Positions 53,955 to 62,404 are shown, numbered from the stretch's first letter. The stretch: DNA of 64,000 nt from Verrucomicrobiaceae bacterium UBA7681 (GCA_002482965.1 DLGZ01000004.1:231580-295579); one strand, 5' to 3'. A program made the numbers and translations. Notes: generated by a model from the sequence alone, not told the origin.

Positions 53955-55712
53955 ATGAAACGTTTCATCCCATCCGCCTTCGCCACATTTGCCATCCCAT
54001 TCCTGTCGATGGCGCAGACCTCCGCGCCTCCTCCAGACGAAGAAAAGCCCCTGGTCCCGAAAGCACCCGTCCCGGTACCTGAGACCGTCGTGCCTGCCAC
54101 GCCTCCCGTGGTGCCACCTGCTGAGGCACCCCCTGGCCAGCCCCCTGCCGCAGTGCCTGCTGCGCCGCCTGCCGGCGTGACTCCGGACAAGCTTCCAGCG
54201 GTTGTGCCCCCCGTGCCTGAAAAACCTGAGACACCCAAATTGGACCGCCCCGGCCCTCCTGGAGACAAACGCCCGGGTCCTCCTGATGCTAAACGCCGTG
54301 GCGTGCCCGGAGCCAAAGATAAACCCGAAGCGCCCGAAGACCCAGTCACGGCTCCAGGCACGGACAAGCCTTCAGCACGTCCGGGTGAAACCCCTGGCAT
54401 GCCGCCAGCCAACCGCGGAAAGGACAAAGGAAAGGACAACGGAAAGGAGCGCGGAAAGGGACCAGCTAATCGCGACACGCCACCTGCCACCCCCGAGACT
54501 CCAGGCACGCCGCCTGCCATGCCCGTCACCCCAGTAGCCCCCGGCTCGCCACCGACCACCACCGAGACGCGTCCCCTGCCTGGCAAAAGATCCACCGATC
54601 CGCAAGAGCGGGGCGGTGACCCTTCGCGGCCCCCTACGCCCGCCCCTGGCGCTCCGATGCCTGCCACGACCTCTGCTCCCGATGCCCCCGGCAAGTCAAA
54701 ACCCGCCGAACGGCCCGAGGGGCGCGAGCGGCCTGAACGCCCCACCGCTCAGAAGCCGCCTTCGCAAGAGACTGCCAAAGTGCTTGAAGATGAGCCAAAG
54801 CGAGACCGTCAGGCCGACGCCGCCCAGGCGCGAAAAATTGACAACAAGGACGATGCCAAGCGCCTGCTCCTGAACATCCTCGGTGCCGGAGCCGCTGCCG
54901 TGGGAGTTGACTCCAATGATCGTCGTGACTCTGACCCAAGGCGTCGCCCAGGCGGCCCAAGGCCTGGCTACCGTCCCTCCGTCGAGGAAGTGGGCAGAAC
55001 CCAGCAGGACCGCGAACGCACCGTCACCAGCATCGTCGAACGATTCCAGGGCCGCGCCCCGCAGGCTGCGCCTTCCGGCAGCCGCTCACGCGACCAAAGA
55101 ATCTTCCAGACCACGGAGACTCAGCGGCGCACCCGCTTTTACGAAGGGAACCGCCGGGTGATCCGCTACTCCTCCATGCAGGAGATCCCACCGGTCATCG
55201 TCGCCTCTCAGCAGCTTCAACGCGTCCAAGTCCTGCCCCAGGCTCGAAGCCCCTACAGTGTCAGGCCCCCGGCCCCGCAGCAGGGGTATTACCAGAACGC
55301 CATCCCCCCTTCCTACACCACCGGCGATGCCTATGCGGTCTCCTACAGCGTCGATCCTGAATCTGCCATCAGCACGGATGCCATCCTTTTCCGCCAGGGT
55401 TCCACGAACTTTGCCGACGCCTATTCCTACGACCTCGTCATCGACATGGCCGATGCCATGAAGGCACCGGCCCTCGCCAACGAGACCTTCGTCATCGAAG
55501 GCCATGCCTCGGCCGAAGGCGATTATGGGCAGAATCTCCAGCTCTCCCAGGAACGCGCGGAGCGCATCTCACGGGAGCTCGTGCGTCATGGCGTGAGTGC
55601 CGAGCGTCTCATGCCCGTGGGCTATGGTGAAGCCGAAGCCGCCAGTCCGGCCGATGCCAACGAAGCCGACCGCCGTCTGGACCGCAGGGTCGTGGTCTTC
55701 CGCATGCGCTGA
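53955..55712 (+). CDS. OmpA-family protein with long Pro/Ala-rich domain
   Basis: A 585-residue cell-envelope protein (signal RFIPSAFATFAIPFLSMAQ). Residues about 25-270 are Pro, Ala, Thr and Gly rich with low complexity. A basic middle with KDDAKRLLLNILGAGAAAVGVDS follows. The C-terminal 120 residues are a peptidoglycan-binding OmpA domain (FVIEGHASAEGDYGQNLQLSQERAERISRELVRHGVSAERLMPVGYGEAEAAS...RRLDRRVVVFRMR). Sits between the two lipoprotein paralogues, so the group may work at the outer membrane or peptidoglycan. Confidence 0.9.
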   Translation: MKRFIPSAFATFAIPFLSMAQTSAPPPDEEKPLVPKAPVPVPETVVPATPPVVPPAEAPPGQPPAAVPAAPPAGVTPDKLPAVVPPVPEKPETPKLDRPGPPGDKRPGPPDAKRRGVPGAKDKPEAPEDPVTAPGTDKPSARPGETPGMPPANRGKDKGKDNGKERGKGPANRDTPPATPETPGTPPAMPVTPVAPGSPPTTTETRPLPGKRSTDPQERGGDPSRPPTPAPGAPMPATTSAPDAPGKSKPAERPEGRERPERPTAQKPPSQETAKVLEDEPKRDRQADAAQARKIDNKDDAKRLLLNILGAGAAAVGVDSNDRRDSDPRRRPGGPRPGYRPSVEEVGRTQQDRERTVTSIVERFQGRAPQAAPSGSRSRDQRIFQTTETQRRTRFYEGNRRVIRYSSMQEIPPVIVASQQLQRVQVLPQARSPYSVRPPAPQQGYYQNAIPPSYTTGDAYAVSYSVDPESAISTDAILFRQGSTNFADAYSYDLVIDMADAMKAPALANETFVIEGHASAEGDYGQNLQLSQERAERISRELVRHGVSAERLMPVGYGEAEAASPADANEADRRLDRRVVVFRMR

Positions 55713-55766
55713 AGCATCCCTCCGCTCGGGCATCGGGTGTCCGAATGGAATGCCGGGCATCTGTTT

Positions 55767-55884
55767 TCTCCAAAGCAGCGCGTGCCGCAGGGCTGGTAGG
55801 GATGCGCTGAGCGCGTCCGAAGTCTCGGGTCTGTGGCGTCGCGGCGCTGGCAAAGGTGCGCCGTCCTTGGAGTGTGGAAAGGCG
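55767..55884. repeat. Dispersed repeat, copy 1
   Basis: About 118 bp closely match 56720-56838: GCGTGCCGCAGGGCTGGTAG, CCGAAGTCTCGGGTCTGTGG and GGTGCGCCGTCCTTGG are shared in order with few mismatches. It lies just after the OmpA gene and shows no conserved reading frame. Confidence 0.8.
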
Positions 55885-56016
55885 GGTGGTGGGGGCGCTG
55901 CCGCCGATGGTTTGCAGGTGTGAAATGCCACCACCGATGGAATACAGCCCTGCATCTCAGCCTCACCGCTTGAGGCTTCAACAGGGCTCTTTTTAAACGG
56001 CGGATGGCAGTGGCTG

Positions 56017-56394
56017 TCAGCGCAGCATGGTGGCCCGGCGGACCTCGTAGCCAAGGGCCGGATTCGTGGCGCTGTGCACCGCCAAGGGGGCCAGGGGAGT
56101 CAGGGGGCCCACGTAGACGGAGCCGCTGCCAGCGCCAGTGGCTCCATGCCGGATGGCCTGGGCGTGGTAGAAGGCGTTGTCGTCCAGACCCCGGTGATCG
56201 TAGGCAAAGGGCGTGTACAGCTTCGGGCTGTACTGCTGCAGGGCGACGTTATTGATCGTGTAGAGCGGGCCGTTGACGCCCGGGGGCTGGACGATCCGGG
56301 CGGTGTTGACCCACTGGACGCTCGAAGGAAAGGCGCAGGCGGAGAGGCAGGCGGCCAGACCGGTCAGGGCAAATAGCAGAAAATGACGTTTCAT
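56017..56394 (-). CDS. Small lipoprotein, paralogue B
   Basis: A 125-residue lipoprotein, start at the ATG at 56394, lipobox LTGLAACLSACA. It shares the core NNVALQQYSPKLYTPFAYDH and FYHAQAIRHG segments with the protein at 52266 but is longer at the C-terminus (NPALGYEVRRATMLR). No known domain; surface or periplasmic. Confidence 0.7.
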   Translation of the reverse strand: MKRHFLLFALTGLAACLSACAFPSSVQWVNTARIVQPPGVNGPLYTINNVALQQYSPKLYTPFAYDHRGLDDNAFYHAQAIRHGATGAGSGSVYVGPLTPLAPLAVHSATNPALGYEVRRATMLR

Positions 56395-56433
56395 CGTGAA
56401 AACTGGTTGGTGGTGGGTTGGGAAGGCAGTTCT

Positions 56434-56471
56434 GACACTCATTTCTAACAAAGGACTCAAAAAAGATCGAA
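56434..56471 (-). promoter_or_regulatory. Conserved upstream element of lipoprotein B
   Basis: Same block as at 52614-52650: minus-strand TTCGATC ... TTTTGAGTC ... TTGTTAGAAATGAGTGTC. As sigma-70 it gives TTCGAT, 18 bp, TAGAAA. Confidence 0.5.
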
Positions 56472-56719
56472 TTAAACTCGGTGACGAAAGACGCGAGGGC
56501 CCCTGAAAATCATGTAAGGGCCACCGCCAGCAGGCCTCTTACTTTCAACTGTGGTTGATAGTCAGTGCTCAGCTCCCCTGCCGCAGCGGCTCCGCTCTCT
56601 AGATCGTGAGGTCGTCGAGGAAGCCTGGGAGCGGGGGGCTTGTGAAAAGGGGGAATGCGATGAGGGCGCAGCCCACGCTGGGACGAAGGATTCCACGGAC
56701 GTGCACAGCGCATCCCTAC

Positions 56720-56838
56720 CCTCCAGAGCAACGCGTGCCGCAGGGCTGGTAGGGAACCGCTGTGCGGGTCCGAAGTCTCGGGTCTGTGGCATCGCGGGCG
56801 CTCAAAAAGGTGCGCCGTCCTTGGCATGTGGAAAGGCA
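56720..56838. repeat. Dispersed repeat, copy 2
   Basis: See 55767-55884. Mismatches and single-base gaps scatter through it (for example ATCGCGGGCGCTCAAAAAGG in place of GTCGCGGCGCTGGCAAAGG), so the copies are related but not recent. Confidence 0.8.
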
Positions 56839-57050
56839 TTGCATGCTCCCTCGTAGGATGGGTGTGGCGACAGCCCGCCCGTCTGCGAGCGTGCCGCAAA
56901 CGCCATGGCCCGCGAACGTCCTCGCAGTCGGGCGGTTTGGCGAAGGGGGCGGTGAGGCGTGGGAAGGCCATGGACGCCAAACACACCCAACCTACGGCCG
57001 GAGCGCCGCGCTACTGGGTGACGCGGCTCGCCCGAGCCGACGGTTTGGAA

Positions 57051-57166
57051 CTTCAAAAATCACAAATCAAAAATCGAATGTTCGACAATCGTCAATCCTC
57101 CGGCTCCAGGGCGTCGTGGGCGTGCGTGATTGACGATTGATGAACAAGGATTGCTGATTTTTGAAG
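57051..57166. repeat. Inverted-repeat element, MITE-like
   Basis: The left arm CTTCAAAAATCACAAATCAA ... GACAATCGTCAATC (57051-57097) and right arm GATTGACGATTGATGAAC ... GATTTTTGAAGG (57128-57166) are near inverse complements, separated by about 30 bp. Short terminal inverted repeats and no coding content resemble a MITE. Confidence 0.65.
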
Positions 57167-57180
57167 GGGTGTCCCGCCCC

Positions 57181-57914
57181 CTACTTCACCGGCTCCGCGC
57201 TCCAAATTTTGAGGTCGTCGAAGAGGCCGTCTTTGCCCATGCAGCCGAACTCGACCTTGGACTTCGTCGGGTGGGCGATGCCGGGGGACTGGAGGAAGGC
57301 CACGGGCTTGCCGTCGATGGAGGCGCGCAGGGTGTCGCCCACGGTTTCGAGCATGAAGCTGTGCCAGGCGTCGGGATCGAGGCTGAGCGGGAAGCTGGCG
57401 TTTTTGCGGCCCTTCGGCGTCGGGGGCTCGCCGGTGGCGCCTTCGGGCCGGGCCACGGCCAGGCCCTTCTAATCCACGAGGGTGAGACGGTCCGCCGCGA
57501 TGCGCGCCATGCAGAGGTGCCCGTAGTGCGAGCCGTTGAACTTCCGGTCGTCAAACTCCGCCGTCACGGACTGCGCCCCGCCGAGCCGGAAGCGGAACTC
57601 GATCACGCTGTCCTGCGTCGGGATGTCGTTGCCGATCACCGCCTGATGCCCTTCACCGGCGGCTTGCCGTCCTTTGCCGGCGCGTCAAAACGCATCTGCG
57701 TGCCCTTCAGCGTCCCGTTCTCCAGGGAAAACGTCGGCACCACGATGGCCCAGCCCTTGTCCTTGCCCAGCTCCGCCCGCTCAAAGTCATCGGAAAAAAG
57801 CAGCTCCTTCTTCTTCGCCGTCGGCTCTGCGGGAATGGCAGGCAGCTTCGGCGCATCAGCGGCCAAGGTGGAAGCGGTGAGAAGGCTGGCCAGGGTGAGG
57901 AAGCGGAGGTTCAT
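57181..57914 (-). pseudogene. Frameshifted DUF1080/LamG-like gene, copy of 32054 type
   Basis: From the ATG at 57914 a signal (MNLRFLTLASLLTASTLAA) and KKELLFSDDFERAELGKDKGW give a good match to the protein at 32054. At about 57640 the frame shifts, and the second frame carries on with the conserved EFDDRKFNGSHYGHLC and VAFLQSPGIAHPTKSKVEFG but contains an in-frame TAG at 57469-57471. The gene is thus broken twice. The first about 200 bases are duplicated at 59100-59330. Confidence 0.85.
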
Positions 57915-57953
57915 GGAGGAGAGGGAACGCGAAGTACGCGGTGGTTTGTCAGC

Positions 57954-59054
57954 TTATTGAGCCTTGCTGGCCGTCTTCTTCCCAGCTTTGCCATCACTCA
58001 AAGTGAGGCGCTGCCGGGCGCGGACGACGGCTTGGTGGAGCTTTCGTTCGAGCTGTTTCTTCGGCAGCAGTTGGGTCCAGTAAGTCGCCACGTGGATTCC
58101 GCTGCTGGCGAGTTCGAGCAGCTCGACGTGCTCATCGTTCTTGCCCGCGCAGAGGATCATTCCCAGCGGCGCTTCTTCGCCCGGCTCCACGGCGTGGCGT
58201 TTCAGCCAGCCGAGATACAGCTCCATCTGCCCTTTGTCCGCCGCCTCGAAGTCGCCGAGTTTTAAGTCAATCGCCACGAGCCGCTTGAGTTTCCGATGGT
58301 AGAACAGCAGATCGAGATAGTAGTCCTTGGCATCAATCTGCATCCGCTTCTGCCGCTCCAGGAAGGCAAAGCCGATGCCGAGTTCGAGGATGAAGCTCTC
58401 CACCTCGCGCAAGATCGCCGTCTCCACGTCCTTCTCGGCATAGGTGTCCTTCAGCCCGAGGAAGTCGAGGATGTAGGGATCGCGAAAGACGAGGTCGGGC
58501 GTGAGCTTGTCCTCGCTGCGCAAGGCGGCGAGCTCCTGCTTGATGAGCTTGTCCGGCTTCTTCGAGATCGCCGTGCGCTCGTAGAGCATGCTCTTGATCT
58601 TCTGCTCCAGCGTCCGCGTGCTCCAGTTTTCCATGCGGCACATCTCGGCGTAGAAGTCGCGTTGAAGCGGGTCGTCGAGGTAGATGATGCGACGAAAATG
58701 GGTCCAGCCCAATTTTGCACTCAGTGCGTGCACTATTTCCCGCTCTGAGAAAGCTTCCGCGAACCGCATCATGTTAAACAGGTTTCGCTTGGTGAAGCCG
58801 GGGCCAAACTCTGCTTCCAATTTTGCACTCAGTGCGTGCACAATCTTTTCGCCATAATCAGCCCGCTTCTCTTGGAGAATCTCCCGGCGAATGCGAGTGC
58901 CGATCTCCCAATAGAGGAGCGTGAGACCTGCGTTGACGGTCCGGGCAACGGCTTCGCGGGCGGTGAGGATGAGATCGCGCAGGTCCGAAAGCAGCGGCGC
59001 GGCAGGGGCGGCGGGTTTGGGAGCGAGCGTGCGAGGCTTGGGCTTGGCGGGCAT
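57954..59054 (-). CDS. DUF1016 PDDEXK-superfamily nuclease
   Basis: A 366-residue protein. The N-terminal domain (about 20-160) has the DUF1016_N signature (GFTKRNLFNMMRFAEAFSEREIVHALSAKL, HFRRIIYLDDPLQRDFYAEMCRMENWSTRTLEQKI). The C-terminal DUF1016 PDDEXK domain holds DAKDYYLDLLFYHRKLKRLVAIDLKLGDFEAADKGQMELYLGWL, with an acidic/Lys cluster. YhcG-type proteins bind or cut DNA and are often next to restriction systems. Here it is bounded by duplicated fragments of one secreted-protein gene. Intact, full length. Confidence 0.9.
   Translation of the reverse strand: MPAKPKPRTLAPKPAAPAAPLLSDLRDLILTAREAVARTVNAGLTLLYWEIGTRIRREILQEKRADYGEKIVHALSAKLEAEFGPGFTKRNLFNMMRFAEAFSEREIVHALSAKLGWTHFRRIIYLDDPLQRDFYAEMCRMENWSTRTLEQKIKSMLYERTAISKKPDKLIKQELAALRSEDKLTPDLVFRDPYILDFLGLKDTYAEKDVETAILREVESFILELGIGFAFLERQKRMQIDAKDYYLDLLFYHRKLKRLVAIDLKLGDFEAADKGQMELYLGWLKRHAVEPGEEAPLGMILCAGKNDEHVELLELASSGIHVATYWTQLLPKKQLERKLHQAVVRARQRLTLSDGKAGKKTASKAQ
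58709..58841. repeat. 25-bp direct repeat inside the DUF1016 gene
   Basis: The 25-base segment CCAATTTTGCACTCAGTGCG... occurs exactly at 58709-58733 and 58817-58841, 108 bp (36 codons) apart. It encodes IVHALSAKL twice, in a region where the family normally has two related helices. Confidence 0.9.
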
Positions 59055-59075
59055 GGCTCCGTCAGAGTAGCGCGG

Positions 59076-59330
59076 TCAGGCGGCTTCGGGAAAGGTGAAT
59101 TGTCTCCGCAGTGCGGAGAGAGTCCACGTGCCGTTCTCCACCTCAAACGTCGGCACCACGATGGCCCAGCCCTTGTCCTTGCCCAGCTCCGCCCGCTCGA
59201 AGTGATCGGAAAAGAGCAGCTCCTTCTTCTTCGCCGTCGGCTCTGCGGGAATGGAAGGCAGCTTCGGCGCATCAGCGGCAAAGGTGGAGGCGGTGAGAAG
59301 GCTGGCCAGGGTGAGGAAGCGGAGGTTCAT
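59076..59330 (-). pseudogene. Truncated N-terminal fragment of a DUF1080/LamG-like gene
   Basis: From the ATG at 59330, about 65 residues match the N-terminus of the 57181 pseudogene almost base for base (MNLRFLTLASLLTAST, KKELLFSDHFERAELGKDKGWAIVVPTFEVENGTW). Similarity ends near 59135; the frame then runs through unrelated sequence to a stop at 59076. Together with 57181 it brackets the DUF1016 gene. Confidence 0.85.
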
Positions 59331-59462
59331 GTAATGCACCGGCATCTTTTTTCGTTTAGCCGCACTGTGCAACTCCTCCCATGCCCTCGGTCTCATCCCC
59401 TTCATCCCCTTCACCACCGTGAAGCATGCGCGGAATGGGAAGGGGTGTGGAGGGGGCGTTAA

Positions 59463-60470
59463 TTAAAGCAGAGAAGGAACCTCGCATATCCCTAGCCTTG
59501 CCTTCGTGCCGGGAGCGAGCCTGGGTAAATGAGTATAAATCCAATCCACGAGCGCACTGCCATCAAGAACTCGAATATTATTGTTGTTAGCTCGTTCCAG
59601 CAGCGCCTCACTTACTGAAGCAGAAGTAAGAAACGCGAGGTCAAAGTCAGGGTCTTCGGGGTTTGACAGGCGCTTCAGTTCGTCGAGTTGGTCGATTCCC
59701 CATTCCCCTGAGATTCCCTGGTGGTGTTTCACTTGGATAAGCAAAGTTCGAGAAGTGAACAAATCAGATTTGATGCCTTTGACGTCCGCGTCTGCAAAGC
59801 TTGCATATGCTCTTTTGCTCATGACATGGACTTCCTCGTAGCCTTCGCATTCGAGGAGTTCCTTTACTAGATGCTCGAGCCCACTACCACCTGTTCGCAG
59901 GTATGTTTTTCCTGATTGAATCCTCCCAAGCAGTTCCTCTTTAAATTGTTTTTCCAATTCAAGATGCTTCGACTTGCTCTTGTTGGCGTGATCAAAAGAG
60001 GTTCCACTTTCTTGATTCTTCAATAGCTCTTCGATTTCGGTGTCAAATTCTGACAGTTCGTTCACTGTCATTCCTCTAACGTTAATCCGGCGTTGAAGAG
60101 CTTCGGTGAGCTGTTCCCTCAGAATTGTGATCGGGTTGCCTGCGGCGTCCCGTTCAAACTGCACTTGGCGAAGGTTGGCTCGATCTTCTTTATAAAGTGC
60201 TTTGTCATACAATATGCCACCATGAGCCACGCCAATTGCTACACGGTAGGGAAGTGGCACCAAAATCACATCGCCTTCATTAATACTGTGAAATCGCCGA
60301 ATCTGATTGGCCCGCCTGCCAACTCCATAAGAAGAATCAATTTCCTTGATCAATTGCTCGACTTCCGAGTACTTCGAAAAGTTAAGCTCACTCCAGCCGA
60401 CTCCCACCAATCCTTTGGATACGAAGTGTTCAGGTGTGCGAACCAAATAATAGTGACGTTTATCTGACAT
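59463..60470 (-). CDS. Mrr-like restriction endonuclease
   Basis: A 335-residue protein. The C-terminal Mrr_cat domain (about 190-315) has GGSGLEHLVKELLECEGYEEVHVM, DADVKGI and the catalytic QVKHH (Q-x-K) with acidic residues upstream. The N-terminal part (YLVRTPEHFVSKGLVGVGWSELNF) is not a canonical Mrr_N winged helix but resembles small ligand/PUA-like or EVE-like modules that may recognise modified bases. Mrr proteins cut methylated foreign DNA. Gene is AT-richer than the window average. Confidence 0.8.
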   Translation of the reverse strand: MSDKRHYYLVRTPEHFVSKGLVGVGWSELNFSKYSEVEQLIKEIDSSYGVGRRANQIRRFHSINEGDVILVPLPYRVAIGVAHGGILYDKALYKEDRANLRQVQFERDAAGNPITILREQLTEALQRRINVRGMTVNELSEFDTEIEELLKNQESGTSFDHANKSKSKHLELEKQFKEELLGRIQSGKTYLRTGGSGLEHLVKELLECEGYEEVHVMSKRAYASFADADVKGIKSDLFTSRTLLIQVKHHQGISGEWGIDQLDELKRLSNPEDPDFDLAFLTSASVSEALLERANNNNIRVLDGSALVDWIYTHLPRLAPGTKARLGICEVPSLL

Positions 60471-60487
60471 ACAGTTAAAACTTAGAT

Positions 60488-60514
60488 GATTAGAATGACT
60501 GTGTTATTCTAATC
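60488..60514. promoter_or_regulatory. Inverted repeat upstream of the Mrr-like gene
   Basis: GATTAGAAT and ATTCTAATC are perfect 9-bp arms separated by 9 bp, 18 bp before the ATG. This could be an operator controlling expression of a toxic endonuclease. Confidence 0.5.
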
Positions 60515-60580
60515 CGGGATCATTGTCGAATAGAGGGTTCACAAGAATCAATTGCCTTGCCAGGTTGGACAATTATTCTT

Positions 60581-61186
60581 CTACTTGATGGCTGCTAGCT
60601 TGGTGTCGAGCTTCTCGAGCTCTTGAATTAACAAGGTTACAGTCGCCTTTTCGGTTACTGGATCGATCATCTGTTTTGTCTTGCCGGATCGATGAGCGAC
60701 ATCTCCACGACCACGGCCAAAAGAATTTAGTGTGTTCAGTAAAGTTGTATCAATTTCGGCCACTTCGAGTCCGACCGGTAACAGAAGAGGCAATACATTT
60801 TCTTCTTTGATGCCGTTGTTGTGGTGCTGAGTTTTTCTCTTGAAATGGGAGCATGCTTTGCTTAGTCGAGCATTACATGTGTCGTGCCCCTCCACAGCTT
60901 TTTTAGGCGTGCCTTGACTTGCTAAATCAGAGTAGGTCAGCACAGCAATTAATGGAGTATTTGGTTTTTTTGATTTTTGGTATTGACTGTAAGCTCGGTC
61001 CAATACTTCGATTGCCCTATCTTCCAAAAACGATTCGATTTCGGCATGGACCAGCAGGCGATATGCTCGCATCTGATCACACTCTTTTCTGGTATAATCT
61101 CCGGTCGTTCGAGTTGAAGGCATAAAATGCCGTTCGATCTCGGAAACGCGCGATCTTAGATTGCAAAACCGTCGTGACGCGGACAT
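60581..61186 (-). CDS. HEPN-domain protein (RiboL-PSP-HEPN like), candidate RNase
   Basis: A 201-residue helical protein. Near the C-terminus FGRGRGDVAHRSGKTKQ contains R-x4-H (R, GDVA, H), the catalytic signature of HEPN ribonucleases, with upstream helices (MRAYRLLVHAEIESFLEDRAIEVLDRAY) fitting the RiboL-PSP-HEPN group. It starts 4 bp after the DUF262 gene stop and should be co-expressed with it. HEPN RNases usually serve in anti-phage or toxin systems. Confidence 0.75.
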   Translation of the reverse strand: MSASRRFCNLRSRVSEIERHFMPSTRTTGDYTRKECDQMRAYRLLVHAEIESFLEDRAIEVLDRAYSQYQKSKKPNTPLIAVLTYSDLASQGTPKKAVEGHDTCNARLSKACSHFKRKTQHHNNGIKEENVLPLLLPVGLEVAEIDTTLLNTLNSFGRGRGDVAHRSGKTKQMIDPVTEKATVTLLIQELEKLDTKLAAIK

Positions 61187-61190
61187 GGCG

Positions 61191-62387
61191 TTAGCGGAAT
61201 TTGATTGATCCGTTCATTTGATACGGAATTGCAAATGAGATAGCTAATACGTTGCTCAAAACGTCGCCCCACAACTGCAGTCGGGTGGCAGTCTCCGAAA
61301 CACTTTTCGTGGTAGATTCCACTGCTTTAACGAATGCGGGGGTATTGGCGCAGAGATTGATGAATGCGCTCTTTATCTCCACCCGCTTTGAAAGTATTAA
61401 ATCTCTGTCAATGCGCGCGAAGTAGAAGACCATGACATCAAATACCGCACGATTAAACCGTGTCTCAAATTCGCCACCTGACCATTTACGAAACGCCTCG
61501 CGATGTCCAAAGACCTCTAACGTTAAGACCAGCGCTGTATCAAGCTGCTGCGCGCATTGACGAATTTCTTCCTGATCAGTGGCCCAGCGCTGGTTGAGGT
61601 CGAAGCACGCGTGATCGAGAAATTCCTTCAAATTGCCTGAGTAGACTTGGAGATACTTCTGGAATGCGAAATATCGAATAATCAACTCAACGTCTCGCAT
61701 CCGAAAATCTGGACCGTCCTTTCGTAAAACTGTCTGTAAGGCAGTGCATTTAGCCGAAAAGTCATCAGCGAACTCGAGAAATGGGCCGGGATGAAGCGCC
61801 TGACGGAGTTCCTGAGGGGAAAGGGGAACGCTGCCAGTGTTCAGTCGCAGGAATACGGCAAAGAGGAATTTTTCATTTGGCCAATTCTTTAAAACTGTAG
61901 TGCGTATCGATTGGTTTTGAAAGGCATCTAATTCGGCAGAAAAATCCGGATTTTCTTGAAAATCCTTATAGGACAAGCCATTTAGGTCATCCCTAATCGC
62001 GAGACCACGAAGAGTGAAAGGCTTATATTCGGAATCAGCTTCAGCGCAGAAGCGCCGTATGGTCAAAAGACGCTGTTTTCCATCAATGACAATATACGAT
62101 CCTCTTTTCTCCTTTCGCTCGGCTAAGACAATTTGGGGGACTGGAAACCCCAATATCAAAGACTCGATGAAGCGACTTTTTTTCTCTACGTCCCAAGCTT
62201 CTCGTCGCTGAAATGACGGATTCAATCCGATGTTCCCGCGAACAAGTTGTCCGAGTATGGTTTCAGCTGTCCAATCAGTGGACCAAAGTACTGCAGACGA
62301 AACCGTTTGCTTCAAGCCCGAAGCAACGTCCTCCTCTGTTTCTGCTCCAACTTTTGCAAATTCAAGTTCGTCCTGCTCAAGGCTCAT
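61191..62387 (-). CDS. DUF262 (GmrS-like/ParB-type) protein
   Basis: A 398-residue protein. The DUF262 core has GLNPSFQRREAWDVEKKSRFIESLILGFPVPQIVLAE and YIVIDGKQRLLTIRRFCAE, with the DGKQR motif needed for nucleotide hydrolysis in GmrS-type proteins. The rest is helical with no DUF1524 HNH domain, so the nuclease half of the GmrSD module is missing. The HEPN gene directly downstream may supply the effector. AT-richer than flanking DNA. Confidence 0.85.
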   Translation of the reverse strand: MSLEQDELEFAKVGAETEEDVASGLKQTVSSAVLWSTDWTAETILGQLVRGNIGLNPSFQRREAWDVEKKSRFIESLILGFPVPQIVLAERKEKRGSYIVIDGKQRLLTIRRFCAEADSEYKPFTLRGLAIRDDLNGLSYKDFQENPDFSAELDAFQNQSIRTTVLKNWPNEKFLFAVFLRLNTGSVPLSPQELRQALHPGPFLEFADDFSAKCTALQTVLRKDGPDFRMRDVELIIRYFAFQKYLQVYSGNLKEFLDHACFDLNQRWATDQEEIRQCAQQLDTALVLTLEVFGHREAFRKWSGGEFETRFNRAVFDVMVFYFARIDRDLILSKRVEIKSAFINLCANTPAFVKAVESTTKSVSETATRLQLWGDVLSNVLAISFAIPYQMNGSIKFR

Positions 62388-62404
62388 ATTGGATTAAATA
62401 GTAA

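Larger units (their letters stand above)
56472..57180. other. Gene-free repeat-rich stretch
   Basis: No supported gene. It holds the second dispersed-repeat copy (56720-56838) and a near-perfect inverted repeat pair at 57051-57166. Confidence 0.6.

Noticed and set aside
53918..54745. 275-aa Gly/Ser-rich minus-strand frame
   Set aside because: Mirror of the Pro/Ala-rich part of the OmpA gene; composition follows from the complement of Pro codons.
55569..56054. 161-aa minus-strand frame over the dispersed repeat
   Set aside because: The reading frame partly survives in the second repeat copy only as shadows, with no start site or conserved protein pattern.
58709..58841. Possible CRISPR repeat
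   Set aside because: Only two copies and both inside an intact protein-coding frame.
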